Origin: Methanobacterium_B sp963703015 | GTDB lineage: Archaea; Methanobacteriota; Methanobacteria; Methanobacteriales; Methanobacteriaceae | Reading direction: 5' to 3' | Assembly (NCBI GenBank): GCA_963703015.1 | Contig: OY969779.1 | Span: forward strand, 1,178,001 to 1,242,000 | Length of the DNA stretch: 64,000 nucleotides | Part shown: positions 42,792-51,383 of the stretch, piece by piece | How positions within the stretch are numbered: the first letter of the stretch is position 1 | How the letters are laid out: the number at the start of each line of letters is the position of its first letter | Program-made: the position numbers and the translations under genes | Notes under the pieces: generated by a model | Told to the model about the DNA's origin: nothing | Seen by the model: only the letters and a program-made list of their open reading frames with translations | The model's database searches: none

Positions 42792-43406
42792 TTATTCCAA
42801 AACTGTGTGTCTCTTCTTGAGATCATCCTCAGTTTTACCCATTTTATCCATGAGCTGAGCAATTAGGGCATCTAAGAATATTAGGGTGGACACTTCAAAC
42901 AAAGTCCCCAGAGGAGATAATGATAAGTGTTTACCATTCATTTGCCTTTTTATATAATTTTTTTCAGAATCTACCTTTGTACGCCCCTTTATGTGCATTA
43001 TAAGGTCTGATATTGTTCCAAGTGTTGATTTTTCATATGATGTGACTGCAACTATTTTTGCTCCCCTCTTTTTAGCAATCATAGCTGTGCTGATTATGTA
43101 ACTGGTTTCTCCAGAACCTGAAATTGCTAAAAGACAATCCTCCTCACCTATTGCAGGAGTTATTGTTTCTCCAACCACATAAACACTTATTCCAAGGTGC
43201 ATTAAACGCATGGCAAAAGCCCTGGCAACTAGACCAGACCTGCCCTGTCCAAGGAGAAAAACATTCTTAGACGATGTTAAAATACCCATCATATCATTTA
43301 CATTCTGTTCGTCTATTTCAGCCGACACAGCCATTACATTTTCCACTATTTCTTCAATTGCATCGTTAATAATCATTTCTTCACCGAATAATTTATTTAT
43401 ATCCAT
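42792..43406 (-). CDS. hxlB: 6-phospho-3-hexuloisomerase (SIS domain)
   Basis: Interconverts hexulose-6-phosphate and fructose-6-phosphate; with hexulose-phosphate synthase it supplies ribulose-5-phosphate in archaea lacking the oxidative pentose pathway. 204 residues, one SIS domain: VFLLGQGRSGLVARAFAMRL near residue 48, the phosphate loop AISGSGETSYII and the C-terminal LSPLGTLFEVSTLIFLDALIA with the catalytic Glu. The hexulose-phosphate synthase is not adjacent. Confidence 0.9.
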   Translation of the reverse strand: MDINKLFGEEMIINDAIEEIVENVMAVSAEIDEQNVNDMMGILTSSKNVFLLGQGRSGLVARAFAMRLMHLGISVYVVGETITPAIGEEDCLLAISGSGETSYIISTAMIAKKRGAKIVAVTSYEKSTLGTISDLIMHIKGRTKVDSEKNYIKRQMNGKHLSLSPLGTLFEVSTLIFLDALIAQLMDKMGKTEDDLKKRHTVLE

Positions 43407-43650
43407 ACATCATCAAAATAGATTGATGAGATTATTGATAATAGATCATCTTACTTATTAACTATATAAATTTATTAATTTATGATTCATTCTACACCGT
43501 AACTTTCTTACAACATATTAAATTTTTATGGAACTTTTAAGGTAGATAAACTGAATATTAAGTGTAAATCTTTGTAACATAGATTACTGGTTGTAAAATA
43601 AGTTTTAATTCATTTGGAAGAATTAAAAGCGTGAACTGATATTTTTGAGT

Positions 43651-43719
43651 TTGAGGATGTTCCCATTTTTTGGTGATCATTTGATTGGTTAAACAAGAGT
43701 TCAATGAGAACATCCTCAA
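43651..43719. repeat. Long-range inverted repeat 1 (TTGAGGATGTTC)
   Basis: TTGAGGATGTTC (43651-43662) is perfectly complementary to GAACATCCTCAA (43708-43719) across 45 bases. The inner sequence is T-rich with no obvious second stem. It is the first of two similar units; GAGGATGT is shared by both. Confidence 0.75.
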
Positions 43720-43744
43720 TTTTTACCTACCTGTTATGGGTGGG

Positions 43745-43816
43745 TGAGGATGTCTCTAAGAAGAAATTTGCCGATTTCTGTTTCTTTATAAATCATTAAA
43801 AGATGAGACATCCTCA
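43745..43816. repeat. Long-range inverted repeat 2 (TGAGGATGTCTC) with inner hairpin
   Basis: TGAGGATGTCTC (43745-43756) pairs perfectly with GAGACATCCTCA (43805-43816) across 48 bases. Inside, AGAAAT (43762-43767) pairs with ATTTCT (43774-43779) around TTGCCG. The unit is 25 bases from repeat 1. Either strand could be the RNA. Confidence 0.75.
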
Positions 43817-44167
43817 AATTGTAGTTATTGAATTGTATATAAAAATGATCTTCATAATAATTAATCATTATAATTAAAACAAAGCTGCTCTTTCCTCAGA
43901 TTTTGATTTAATAAAAACACCACTAAAATCCCTTAAAATGCTAAACCCAGATAATTATTGATTTAAAAATAGTTTCCATATATTCAAAACTAAATATATT
44001 GCCAAGAACAATATGTAAATATTTAACGTATATCTCGAGATACTAAATGATTAAATCGATTAATTAATGACAGCGCAACGAAAAACTCTTAAAGATCTCT
44101 TAAACTTAATTCTTCAATATTTGGTGTTAGATGCGCTTTTAGTTGTTTGAAACTTGATGTGATCACT

Positions 44168-45025
44168 ATGAATTACGATCCAAAACTTGGAATGGTTATT
44201 AATGGTCAGGAATTTAGTTATAAAATTTTTGAAACCCTTGAATGCATAGCAAAAACCTACTCCCAGAGGGAAGCTGCTAAAAAGCTAGGAATTTCACATT
44301 CTGTTTTAAACAGGAGAATTAAAGAATCTGAAGAAAAAATTAATGCCAGACTAGTTGAAACCACCGGAGCAGGTTCAGGTTTAACAGAAAATGGCCATGA
44401 GTTATTGAACAAATATCAAAGTCTGATGAAACGTTTGGAAAAAAGAAAAAAACCCGTGATATGTGGAGGATATATTTCAACAGGATTGATGGAAACATTG
44501 GTAGAAAAATATGATATAGATGTGACCTTGTTACGCACCACTGATATGAGTGCCCTTGAATTTTCAGATAAAGACATGGTGGACATTTTAGCACTGGATG
44601 ATCCTGTATCTGCATTTATCTATGATCTGGACATCATTCCAATAGCCTACGATCATCTGGTTCTGGTGGGGGATTCTGAAGTTAAAGATATTTCTGATTT
44701 AAATGGAAAGGATTTCGTTGAGATACCCAACTCATCACAGAGACTTGCTTGGAACACCATGGACAACATGGGTATTGATTACAACATTGTCCAAACAGCA
44801 AGATCCCCACAAACAGCATTGAAAGCTGTTAAAAACAATAGAGAACTATTTACTTTCTTAAACAACAGTTACACAGAAGGTTCTGATATAATGAAAAATG
44901 AAACTAAACACATCATAGGTATTGTTCTACTTAACAAAGCAAACAACTCCCTAAAAAATTTTGTAGAATTGGTTGTTGGAGAATCTCAGCAAACCATTGA
45001 AAACAATGGTTTTTCAAGGATATGA
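44168..45025 (+). CDS. ModE-type winged-helix regulator with periplasmic-binding-like domain
   Basis: A 285-residue regulator. Residues 15-85 are a LysR/ModE-like winged helix (LECIAKTYSQREAAKKLGISHSVLNRRIKESEEK, then VETTGAGSGLTENGHELL). Residues about 100-285 resemble the PBP-like effector domain found in archaeal regulators related to molybdate-binding proteins (KKPVICGGYISTGLMETLVEKYD, DIIPIAYDHLVLVGD, NSSQRLAWNTMDNMGI). It probably senses an oxyanion or other small ligand. GTGAT favours ATG 44168; TTG 44147 is an alternative. It lies downstream of the tandem inverted repeats and next to the formate dehydrogenase/Mo cofactor region, which it may control. Confidence 0.8.
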   Translation: MNYDPKLGMVINGQEFSYKIFETLECIAKTYSQREAAKKLGISHSVLNRRIKESEEKINARLVETTGAGSGLTENGHELLNKYQSLMKRLEKRKKPVICGGYISTGLMETLVEKYDIDVTLLRTTDMSALEFSDKDMVDILALDDPVSAFIYDLDIIPIAYDHLVLVGDSEVKDISDLNGKDFVEIPNSSQRLAWNTMDNMGIDYNIVQTARSPQTALKAVKNNRELFTFLNNSYTEGSDIMKNETKHIIGIVLLNKANNSLKNFVELVVGESQQTIENNGFSRI

Positions 45026-45160
45026 ATCTGCTCATCAAGTTAAATGATCATTAATTTCCTAGAATTTTTACTTTAAATAAAATTTCACAGATTTGGGTAC
45101 TGTATGACTGTTTAAGTTAATTTTAAATATTTCAAAAATAAAAATATGGCGGGTGATTTA

Positions 45161-46072
45161 TTGAACAAAACTGATCTACTAACAATTGGACACACAGCAT
45201 TGGATTACATCATACAAGTTAAAGAATTCCCTGAAGCCAACTCTTCAACATCGATTAACAAGATGAAAACACTTTTTGGAGGAGCTGCAGCAAACGTAGC
45301 TGTTGTATCATCCACATTAGGACTTAAAGTTTCCCTTGTATCTGCTGTGGGTAATGGTTTTATTGATTCAGATTACCATAACAAGTTGAAGGATCTTGGA
45401 ATAGACACCCAATCAATGATAGTTATAGAAAACGAAAATACGCCAACAGCATTCGTTTTAACTGATAATGAAAACGATCAGATCAGCTACTTCTACTGGG
45501 GTGCTGCTTCAGAATTTAAAAACTCCGAAGTACCATACAAGGCTATTGAAAAGGTTGAAGCAGTGCATTTAGCAACAGGCGACCCTGGTTTCAACAGCAG
45601 ATCAGGAGAAGCAGCCCATGACTCTGGAAAACTCATCTCCTTCGACCCAGGACAGGATCTACACATGTACTCTGAAGAGGAGCTCAAGGATGTTTTGAAG
45701 ATAACAGACATACTCTTTGGAAATCATCATGAAATAAAGAAGATCCAAGAAATTTTAAACATGAACATTGATGATTTAAGAAATTTCGGACCAGACATTG
45801 TAGTTACAACCCATGGAAAGGATGGAAGCCGGATAAACTCTGAAAATGAAATCAGAATTGATGCCGTACTGAGGGAAACTGTTGACCCTACAGGAGCAGG
45901 AGATTCATACAGGGCAGGATTTTTAAATGCTTATCTCAAAGGTGAAGATTTAGAGTACTGTGGTAAATTTGCATCATCAGTATCGTCGTTCATTGTTGAA
46001 GCTGAAGGATGTCAAACAAATGTACCCGATGAAACCATGGTAAAAACAAGAATGAATGATAAATGGCATTAA
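45161..46072 (+). CDS. PfkB-family carbohydrate/nucleoside kinase
   Basis: A 303-residue ribokinase-family enzyme, similar in layout to the archaeal nucleoside kinase MJ0406. N-terminal TIGHTALDYIIQVKEFP, Gly-rich FGGAAANVAVVSSTLG, and the C-terminal signature DPTGAGDSYRAGFLNAYL with the catalytic Asp. GGGTGAT at 45151-45157 points to TTG 45161 as start; ATG 45146 lacks a ribosome binding site. Likely substrates are nucleosides or sugars; the specificity is not determined by sequence alone. Confidence 0.9.
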   Translation: MNKTDLLTIGHTALDYIIQVKEFPEANSSTSINKMKTLFGGAAANVAVVSSTLGLKVSLVSAVGNGFIDSDYHNKLKDLGIDTQSMIVIENENTPTAFVLTDNENDQISYFYWGAASEFKNSEVPYKAIEKVEAVHLATGDPGFNSRSGEAAHDSGKLISFDPGQDLHMYSEEELKDVLKITDILFGNHHEIKKIQEILNMNIDDLRNFGPDIVVTTHGKDGSRINSENEIRIDAVLRETVDPTGAGDSYRAGFLNAYLKGEDLEYCGKFASSVSSFIVEAEGCQTNVPDETMVKTRMNDKWH

Positions 46073-46301
46073 AACATTCTTAAACCTTTTAAAAATCAAT
46101 TCTTTTTTTAATTTTTATAATTCATTTGGATTTGGTAAACATATTAAAATAACAGTTAATATTAACTATTAAATATTTATTAATAATTAGCTAACTGAAA
46201 TTTATTTAGACTTATCAAAGTCATAGTATTCTTCAGTTCTAGATAAAAAGGTTAAAATATAAAAAGAGTAACTTAATAGTATCATTCGACATAATGATCC
46301 T

Positions 46302-46393
46302 CGGTTTTGTTTCATGTATTATTTTAACAACACCTATTTTTATGTTGGGGCATAATGTACAATCATAGATTTTGATGATGAAACCAAACTCGG
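46302..46393 (+). other. Potential structured leader upstream of thiC
   Basis: An imperfect long stem: GTTTCAT (46309-46315) with ATGAAAC (46378-46384), extended by flanking CGGTTTT and CAAACTCGG, enclosing an inner CAACA/TGTTG stem (about 46328-46347). It lies 85 bases before the thiC start. It lacks the TPP-riboswitch CTGAGA core. Function unknown. Confidence 0.3.
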
Positions 46394-46477
46394 TCGTTGG
46401 AATGATTTTAATACTCAAAAACTGAACGGAACCTATTCTGAACAGTGTTAAATAAAAAAAAATAACATGGTGATTCT

Positions 46478-47776
46478 ATGACACAAATGGATGATGCAAA
46501 AAAGGGCATAATAACAGAGCAAATGAAAGCAGTTGCTAAAATTGAAAACGTTGATGAAGAATTTATACGCAAATCAGTTGCAAACGGAACCATTGCAATT
46601 CCAAACAATGTTGGACGTGACGTAAAACCTGTTGGTATTGGAGCAGGCCTCAGAACCAAAGTTAACGCAACAATCGGTACTTCAACAGATATAAATGATA
46701 TTGATATGGAAGTTGAGAAGGCAAACATTGCAATGGAAAATGGTGCAGACACACTCATGGAACTGAGTGTGGGTGGAGATCTTGACGGGATAAGAAGAAA
46801 GATCCTAAGCATAACAGATCTCCCAGTAGGAAGCGTACCATTATACCAGGCATCCATTGAATGTATAAGGGAACATGGGGCTGCTATTTACATGGAAGAA
46901 GATGCCGTATTTAAAGCAATTGAAACCCAAGCCAAAGACGGCATAGACTTCATGGCTATACACTGTTCAGTAAACAAGGAAACCCTTAAAAGGCTCAAAA
47001 GACAGGGCCGTGAAGGAGGTCTTGTGAGTCGTGGAGGAGCATTCATGTCCGCATGGATGGTTCACAACGAAACAGAAAACCCTCTTTACAAAGATTACGA
47101 ATATGTACTGGACATTGCTAAAGAATATGATTTTGTTATAAGCCTTGCTAACGGTATGAGAGCCGGAGCAATAGCAGATTCCACTGACAGAGCACAAGTT
47201 CAGGAGTTAATAGTTCTTGGTGAACTAGTTGACAGAGCAAGGGAAAGGGGAGTTCAGACCATAGTAGAAGGTCCAGGCCACATACCACTCAAAGAAATAT
47301 CAACCAACGTCATGGTACAGAAAAAACTGTGCAAAAACGCACCATTTTACATGTTAGGACCTATTGTTACTGACATAGCCCCAGCCTACGACCACATAGT
47401 ATCATCCATAGGAGCTGCCCAATCAGCATCCGCAGGAGCAGATTTCATATGTTATGTTACCCCTGCAGAACACTTAGCACTTCCAGGACCTGAAGATGTT
47501 AAAACAGGTTTAATTGCTAGTAGAATAGGAGCTTATGTAGGAGATATGTCCAAAGGTATCCACAACGGTGAATTAGACCTTGTCATGGCAAATGCCAGGA
47601 AAAAACTGGACTGGGAAGGACAGTACGCTGCCTCAATTTGTCCTGCAGATGCAAGGGCAATCAGGGACGCTAAACCACCAGAAGACCCAGATACATGTAC
47701 CATGTGCGGAAGTTACTGCGCAGTAAAACTGGTCAATGAATGGTTAGATGACGCCAGTAAGGATGTATTTGATTAA
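46478..47776 (+). CDS. thiC: Phosphomethylpyrimidine synthase ThiC
   Basis: Radical SAM enzyme converting aminoimidazole ribotide to hydroxymethylpyrimidine phosphate for thiamine. 432 residues, the short archaeal/core form. Conserved segments are VGIGAGLRTKVNATIGTS, NGADTLMELSVGGDLDGIR, ICPADARAIRD and the C-terminal cluster motif CTMCGSYC (CX2CX4C). GGTGAT precedes ATG 46478. The 405-base upstream gap holds a possible structured leader. Confidence 0.96.
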   Translation: MTQMDDAKKGIITEQMKAVAKIENVDEEFIRKSVANGTIAIPNNVGRDVKPVGIGAGLRTKVNATIGTSTDINDIDMEVEKANIAMENGADTLMELSVGGDLDGIRRKILSITDLPVGSVPLYQASIECIREHGAAIYMEEDAVFKAIETQAKDGIDFMAIHCSVNKETLKRLKRQGREGGLVSRGGAFMSAWMVHNETENPLYKDYEYVLDIAKEYDFVISLANGMRAGAIADSTDRAQVQELIVLGELVDRARERGVQTIVEGPGHIPLKEISTNVMVQKKLCKNAPFYMLGPIVTDIAPAYDHIVSSIGAAQSASAGADFICYVTPAEHLALPGPEDVKTGLIASRIGAYVGDMSKGIHNGELDLVMANARKKLDWEGQYAASICPADARAIRDAKPPEDPDTCTMCGSYCAVKLVNEWLDDASKDVFD

Positions 47777-47991
47777 ACCCTAAGATTTGGGTATTCAATT
47801 TCCCAAGATTCCTGGATAACATATCCAGGGACTTAAATTTTTTTGTTTTTAATCTCAGTTATTTAGTATTGACTATGTTTTTTGATTTGAGGAATACAAT
47901 CTCAGAGTATAAATTAGTTAAACACTAAAAATTGAATCAAGTTCTCATATTAAATTTCTTAAGGAATTAGTTTAAAGTAAAGGTGATTTTA

Positions 47992-49569
47992 TTGAAACAC
48001 TGGATCGAAAGGATCGCAGACGATTTGAATGAAAAAGATGTTCCCGAACATGTAATTGCAAGCGGGACCTCCATATCAGGATCAATACATATTGGAAATT
48101 CTTGCGATATATTTATCGCCAACGCAGTCACAAAAGCCCTTCAAAAACTTAATGATAAGTCTAAAACCATCTGGATTGCAGATGATCACGACCCACTGAG
48201 GAAAGTGCCATACCCACTCCCAGAGTCCTATGAAAAATATCTGGGCATACCCTACTCACAAATTCCATGTCCCGAGGGATGCTGTTCCAACTTCGTTGAA
48301 CATTTTGAAAAACCACTTTTAAGTCTTCTTGAAAACTTTGGAATAGAACTCGAAGTATATTCTGGAGCGGAAATGTACAAAGATGGTATTTATAACGATT
48401 ACATAAGAACTGCCCTAGAAAACGCCCCTAAAATAAGGGAAATATTCAACAAGTTCCGTGAACATCCCCTCAAAGATAACTGGTTACCTTACAACCCAAT
48501 CTGCAGTGAATGTGGAAGGGTTAACACCACCTACGCCCACAGCTTCGAAGGAGACACAGTTTATTACAGCTGTAAATGTGGCCATAAAGGTGAGATGGAT
48601 ATAACATCTGGGGATGGAAAACTCACATGGAGAGTAGAATGGGCAGCAAGATGGAAAATCTTCAAGACTACATGCGAACCATTTGGAAAGGATCACGCAG
48701 CAAGTGGAGGATCCTACGACGTGAGTAAAATTATATCCAAGGAGATTTATGGTTACGATGCACCCTACCCAGTTCCATACGAATGGATAACACTCAAGGG
48801 TGAAGCCATGTCAAAATCACATGGAGTCTTTTTCACACCAGAACAGTGGCTGGAAATAGCAGAACCAGAAACTTTGAATTATTTCATATTCCGAAATAAA
48901 CCATTGAAACACAAAGACTTCGATCCAACCATGCCATTTTTGGATTTCATCGAACAATACGACAGGGTAGAGCGTATCTACTATTCAGCTGAAGAACCAA
49001 CATCAGAAAAAGAAGGGGAAAAGTTAAAAAAGATCTACGAAGCATCCCAAATCAACCTCGAAGAATCTATGCCATTCCAACCTTCCTACAGATTTTTAAC
49101 AGTTGCCTACCAAATTGCTGGAAACGATCCATCCAAGATCTACGAAATCCTAAAGAAAAATTCTCAACTTCCAAAGGAAATGGAAGCCAAAGATTTCAAA
49201 GAGATGGAAACAAAGGATCTCGAAAAATTTACCAGAAGAATTGAACACGTGAAAAATTGGCTTGAAACCTACGCCCCAGAATTTGTGAAGTTCCAGGTTC
49301 AAAAGAAACTTCCAAGGGTAGAAATTAATGATGAACAGAAGGAATTTTTGTTGAAAGTTGCAGACCTCCTTGAGAAGAAAGATTATGATACAGAGGAATT
49401 TTACGATGAAATGTACCTCGTGATACATGATCTAGATATGAAACCTCAAAAGGCATTTCAGGCAATTTACAAGGTAATTACAGGTAAAAAACAGGGCCCT
49501 AGAGCAGCTTCATTTGTTCTTTCCCTCGATAAAGATCTTGTAATAAGAAGATTCAGGATGAATGACTGA
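47992..49569 (+). CDS. lysK: Lysyl-tRNA synthetase, class I
   Basis: Charges tRNA-Lys; the archaeal class I form unrelated to bacterial LysS. 525 residues. The HIGH-type signature is SIHIGNSCD near residue 30, and the KMSKS-type is EAMSKSHG near residue 270. A CxxC zinc pair (CSECGRVNTTYAH and CKCG) lies between them. AGGTGAT at 47981-47987 makes TTG 47992 the start instead of GTG 47983. Confidence 0.96.
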   Translation: MKHWIERIADDLNEKDVPEHVIASGTSISGSIHIGNSCDIFIANAVTKALQKLNDKSKTIWIADDHDPLRKVPYPLPESYEKYLGIPYSQIPCPEGCCSNFVEHFEKPLLSLLENFGIELEVYSGAEMYKDGIYNDYIRTALENAPKIREIFNKFREHPLKDNWLPYNPICSECGRVNTTYAHSFEGDTVYYSCKCGHKGEMDITSGDGKLTWRVEWAARWKIFKTTCEPFGKDHAASGGSYDVSKIISKEIYGYDAPYPVPYEWITLKGEAMSKSHGVFFTPEQWLEIAEPETLNYFIFRNKPLKHKDFDPTMPFLDFIEQYDRVERIYYSAEEPTSEKEGEKLKKIYEASQINLEESMPFQPSYRFLTVAYQIAGNDPSKIYEILKKNSQLPKEMEAKDFKEMETKDLEKFTRRIEHVKNWLETYAPEFVKFQVQKKLPRVEINDEQKEFLLKVADLLEKKDYDTEEFYDEMYLVIHDLDMKPQKAFQAIYKVITGKKQGPRAASFVLSLDKDLVIRRFRMND

Positions 49570-49622
49570 ATTTTATAATTTCTCCCTATTTTTTTAAGGT
49601 TTTATTTAAAAAACCAAAGCAT

Positions 49623-50141
49623 ATGATAGTTAAAGTTGTAGAGAAAGATGTTATGGATCCTGTTGCAGAAACAGGAGACTATAAAATCGATTTGAATAAA
49701 GTGAATCCTGATTTCAAGAAGTTAACACTCTTTGACAACACAAAACCTGGAGCAGATGTTATTTTAGATTATTTAGGTGAAAATCTGGGAACATCGGAAC
49801 TTATCAGGGTTAAAAAACCCGCAGGTGCTCCTGCAACACCAAAACAGCTGCAAAAAGCTGCTATGGGTGAAGTTGTGATTTTAGGGCTTGGAGATTGTGG
49901 TTCATGCTCCAGCTGGGTTATTTTAGATGCAATTCGACTTGAAAAACTGGGTGTTCCAACAATTTCAATATGTTCCTCTAGTTTTTCAGATTTTTCCCAC
50001 GAACTTGCCAAAGCCCATGGAGCAGAAAACTTGAACATAGTTACGATCCAACATCCCATAGCCGGAACCAAAACATCGGAAATTCAGAATAAAACCAGGG
50101 AAATAATGCCTTTAATTAAAGAACTGCTAGGTAACTTTTGA
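49623..50141 (+). CDS. UGSC-family protein (cysteine form)
   Basis: A 172-residue protein carrying GLGDCGSCSSW near residue 91, the cysteine version of the UGSC motif (in some bacteria the first residue is selenocysteine). The rest, with LEKLGVPTISICSSSFSDFSHELAKAHG and IQHPIAGTK, fits an alpha/beta fold of unknown redox function. Twelve bases separate it from the next gene, so the two form an operon. A TATA-like sequence near 49600 would give almost no leader, which fits the missing ribosome binding site. Biochemical role unknown. Confidence 0.75.
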   Translation: MIVKVVEKDVMDPVAETGDYKIDLNKVNPDFKKLTLFDNTKPGADVILDYLGENLGTSELIRVKKPAGAPATPKQLQKAAMGEVVILGLGDCGSCSSWVILDAIRLEKLGVPTISICSSSFSDFSHELAKAHGAENLNIVTIQHPIAGTKTSEIQNKTREIMPLIKELLGNF

Positions 50142-50153
50142 GGTTTAGAGAAA

Positions 50154-51320
50154 ATGGTTCAAAATAACAAAATTGTTCAATCGGATGATCTGTGCGCCTG
50201 TTCAATTGAAGGTTTGCTTGAAGAGAAAAATGATGGAAATAGGCTTTGCAATTCAAAACCAAACGATGTTGAAGTCTTTGTAGACCCTGATCCTGAAAAA
50301 ATAAGTCAAAAATTTTATCTAAAAAGGATGACAGATGGGCTCCCAATAATACCCCCAACAAAGGACAGGGTTTTAAAATTTCTCAATTACACTGATTTAT
50401 ATCCCAATGAAACAATCGCGGTTTTACCACCAAAAATGGGAATGGCCACTCCAGAAAAGATAGCAATAAATTCTGTTATGGCTGGTTGTTTACCTCAGTA
50501 CATGCCAGTAATATTGAACTCTGTTAAATCCATTTCAAGTGAAAAATTTAATATTACAGGGATCAACGCCACAACCCATCCTGTTGCCCTATGCACCATC
50601 CTGAACGGACCTTTATCAAGGGAAATAGGTGCAAATAGTGGTGCAGGTTGTCTTGGTCCAGGAAATCTTGCAAATGCCACCATTGGTAGGGCAGTGCGTT
50701 TATGCATGATCAACATTGCAGGAGCTGTTCCTGGTGTTGGGGACCATGCAACCATGGGTTCACCTGCTAAGTACAGTTATGCCTTTGGTGAGAACGAAGC
50801 TGAGAATCCATGGGAATCATTGAGTGTTGAGAGGGGTTATGATCCAGATGCCAGTACTACAACTGTAATGGCTGTGGAAGCTCCTCAAAACGTGAATGAT
50901 CACAGGAGCAAAACTGCAGAAGATTTACTGGATACCATTGTAAACACAGCATCAACTCCAGGCTGTAACAACAGTCATGTTCCAGGTGAATTTCTTTTGA
51001 TAATGAGTCCAGAACATGCTAAAACTGTTTATAATCATGGTTTTTCCAAACAGGATGTGAAGGAATATCTTCATGAAAACTGCATCGTTGATGTTGATCT
51101 TGCTGACAGGGGAGGTAGAAAGATCGAAGCTGAATGGATCGAAGGAGACCATGTACACATAACTCGTTCCCCTGAAGACATTGTTCTGGTTGTTGCTGGA
51201 GGTGTTGGCAGACACAGCATGATATGTCATGGTTTCGGAACTTCTTCAGAATCTGTTACATTACCCATGGTGCTTAAAAATGGAGTTACCCTAAAATCTG
51301 TTGAGGATTTCAAAAAGTAA
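50154..51320 (+). CDS. Conserved protein partner of the UGSC-family gene
   Basis: A 388-residue protein of unknown function. The N-terminal 30 residues include DLCACS, and a later segment, FYLKRMTDGLPIIPPTKDRVLKFL, begins the conserved part. NATTHPVALCTILNGPLSREIGANSGAGCLGPGN and LCMINIAGAVPGVGDHATMGSPAKYSY follow, with conserved cysteines but no CxxC. The C-terminal portion includes VAGGVGRHSMICHGFG. A homologous large partner often accompanies UGSC proteins, sometimes fused, and a redox or reductive-detoxification role has been guessed for the pair. GAGGT precedes ATG 50154. Confidence 0.65.
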   Translation: MVQNNKIVQSDDLCACSIEGLLEEKNDGNRLCNSKPNDVEVFVDPDPEKISQKFYLKRMTDGLPIIPPTKDRVLKFLNYTDLYPNETIAVLPPKMGMATPEKIAINSVMAGCLPQYMPVILNSVKSISSEKFNITGINATTHPVALCTILNGPLSREIGANSGAGCLGPGNLANATIGRAVRLCMINIAGAVPGVGDHATMGSPAKYSYAFGENEAENPWESLSVERGYDPDASTTTVMAVEAPQNVNDHRSKTAEDLLDTIVNTASTPGCNNSHVPGEFLLIMSPEHAKTVYNHGFSKQDVKEYLHENCIVDVDLADRGGRKIEAEWIEGDHVHITRSPEDIVLVVAGGVGRHSMICHGFGTSSESVTLPMVLKNGVTLKSVEDFKK

Positions 51321-51383
51321 TGCATCCCCACCCACTATTTTTTTTATAAATAATTCTTGAAAATAAGGAAGTATGATCTAACA

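Larger units (their letters stand above)
43407..44167. other. Long intergenic region with tandem inverted repeats
   Basis: 760 bases between the hxlB and ModE-type genes. Apart from the two hairpin-forming repeats at 43651-43719 and 43745-43816 and the divergent promoters, nothing coding was seen. AT-rich; TATA-like boxes at about 43455 (minus) and near 44010-44030 (plus). Confidence 0.5.

Noticed and set aside
46073..46477. TPP riboswitch upstream of thiC
   Set aside because: The conserved CTGAGA and the second core are missing, although a different hairpin can be drawn.
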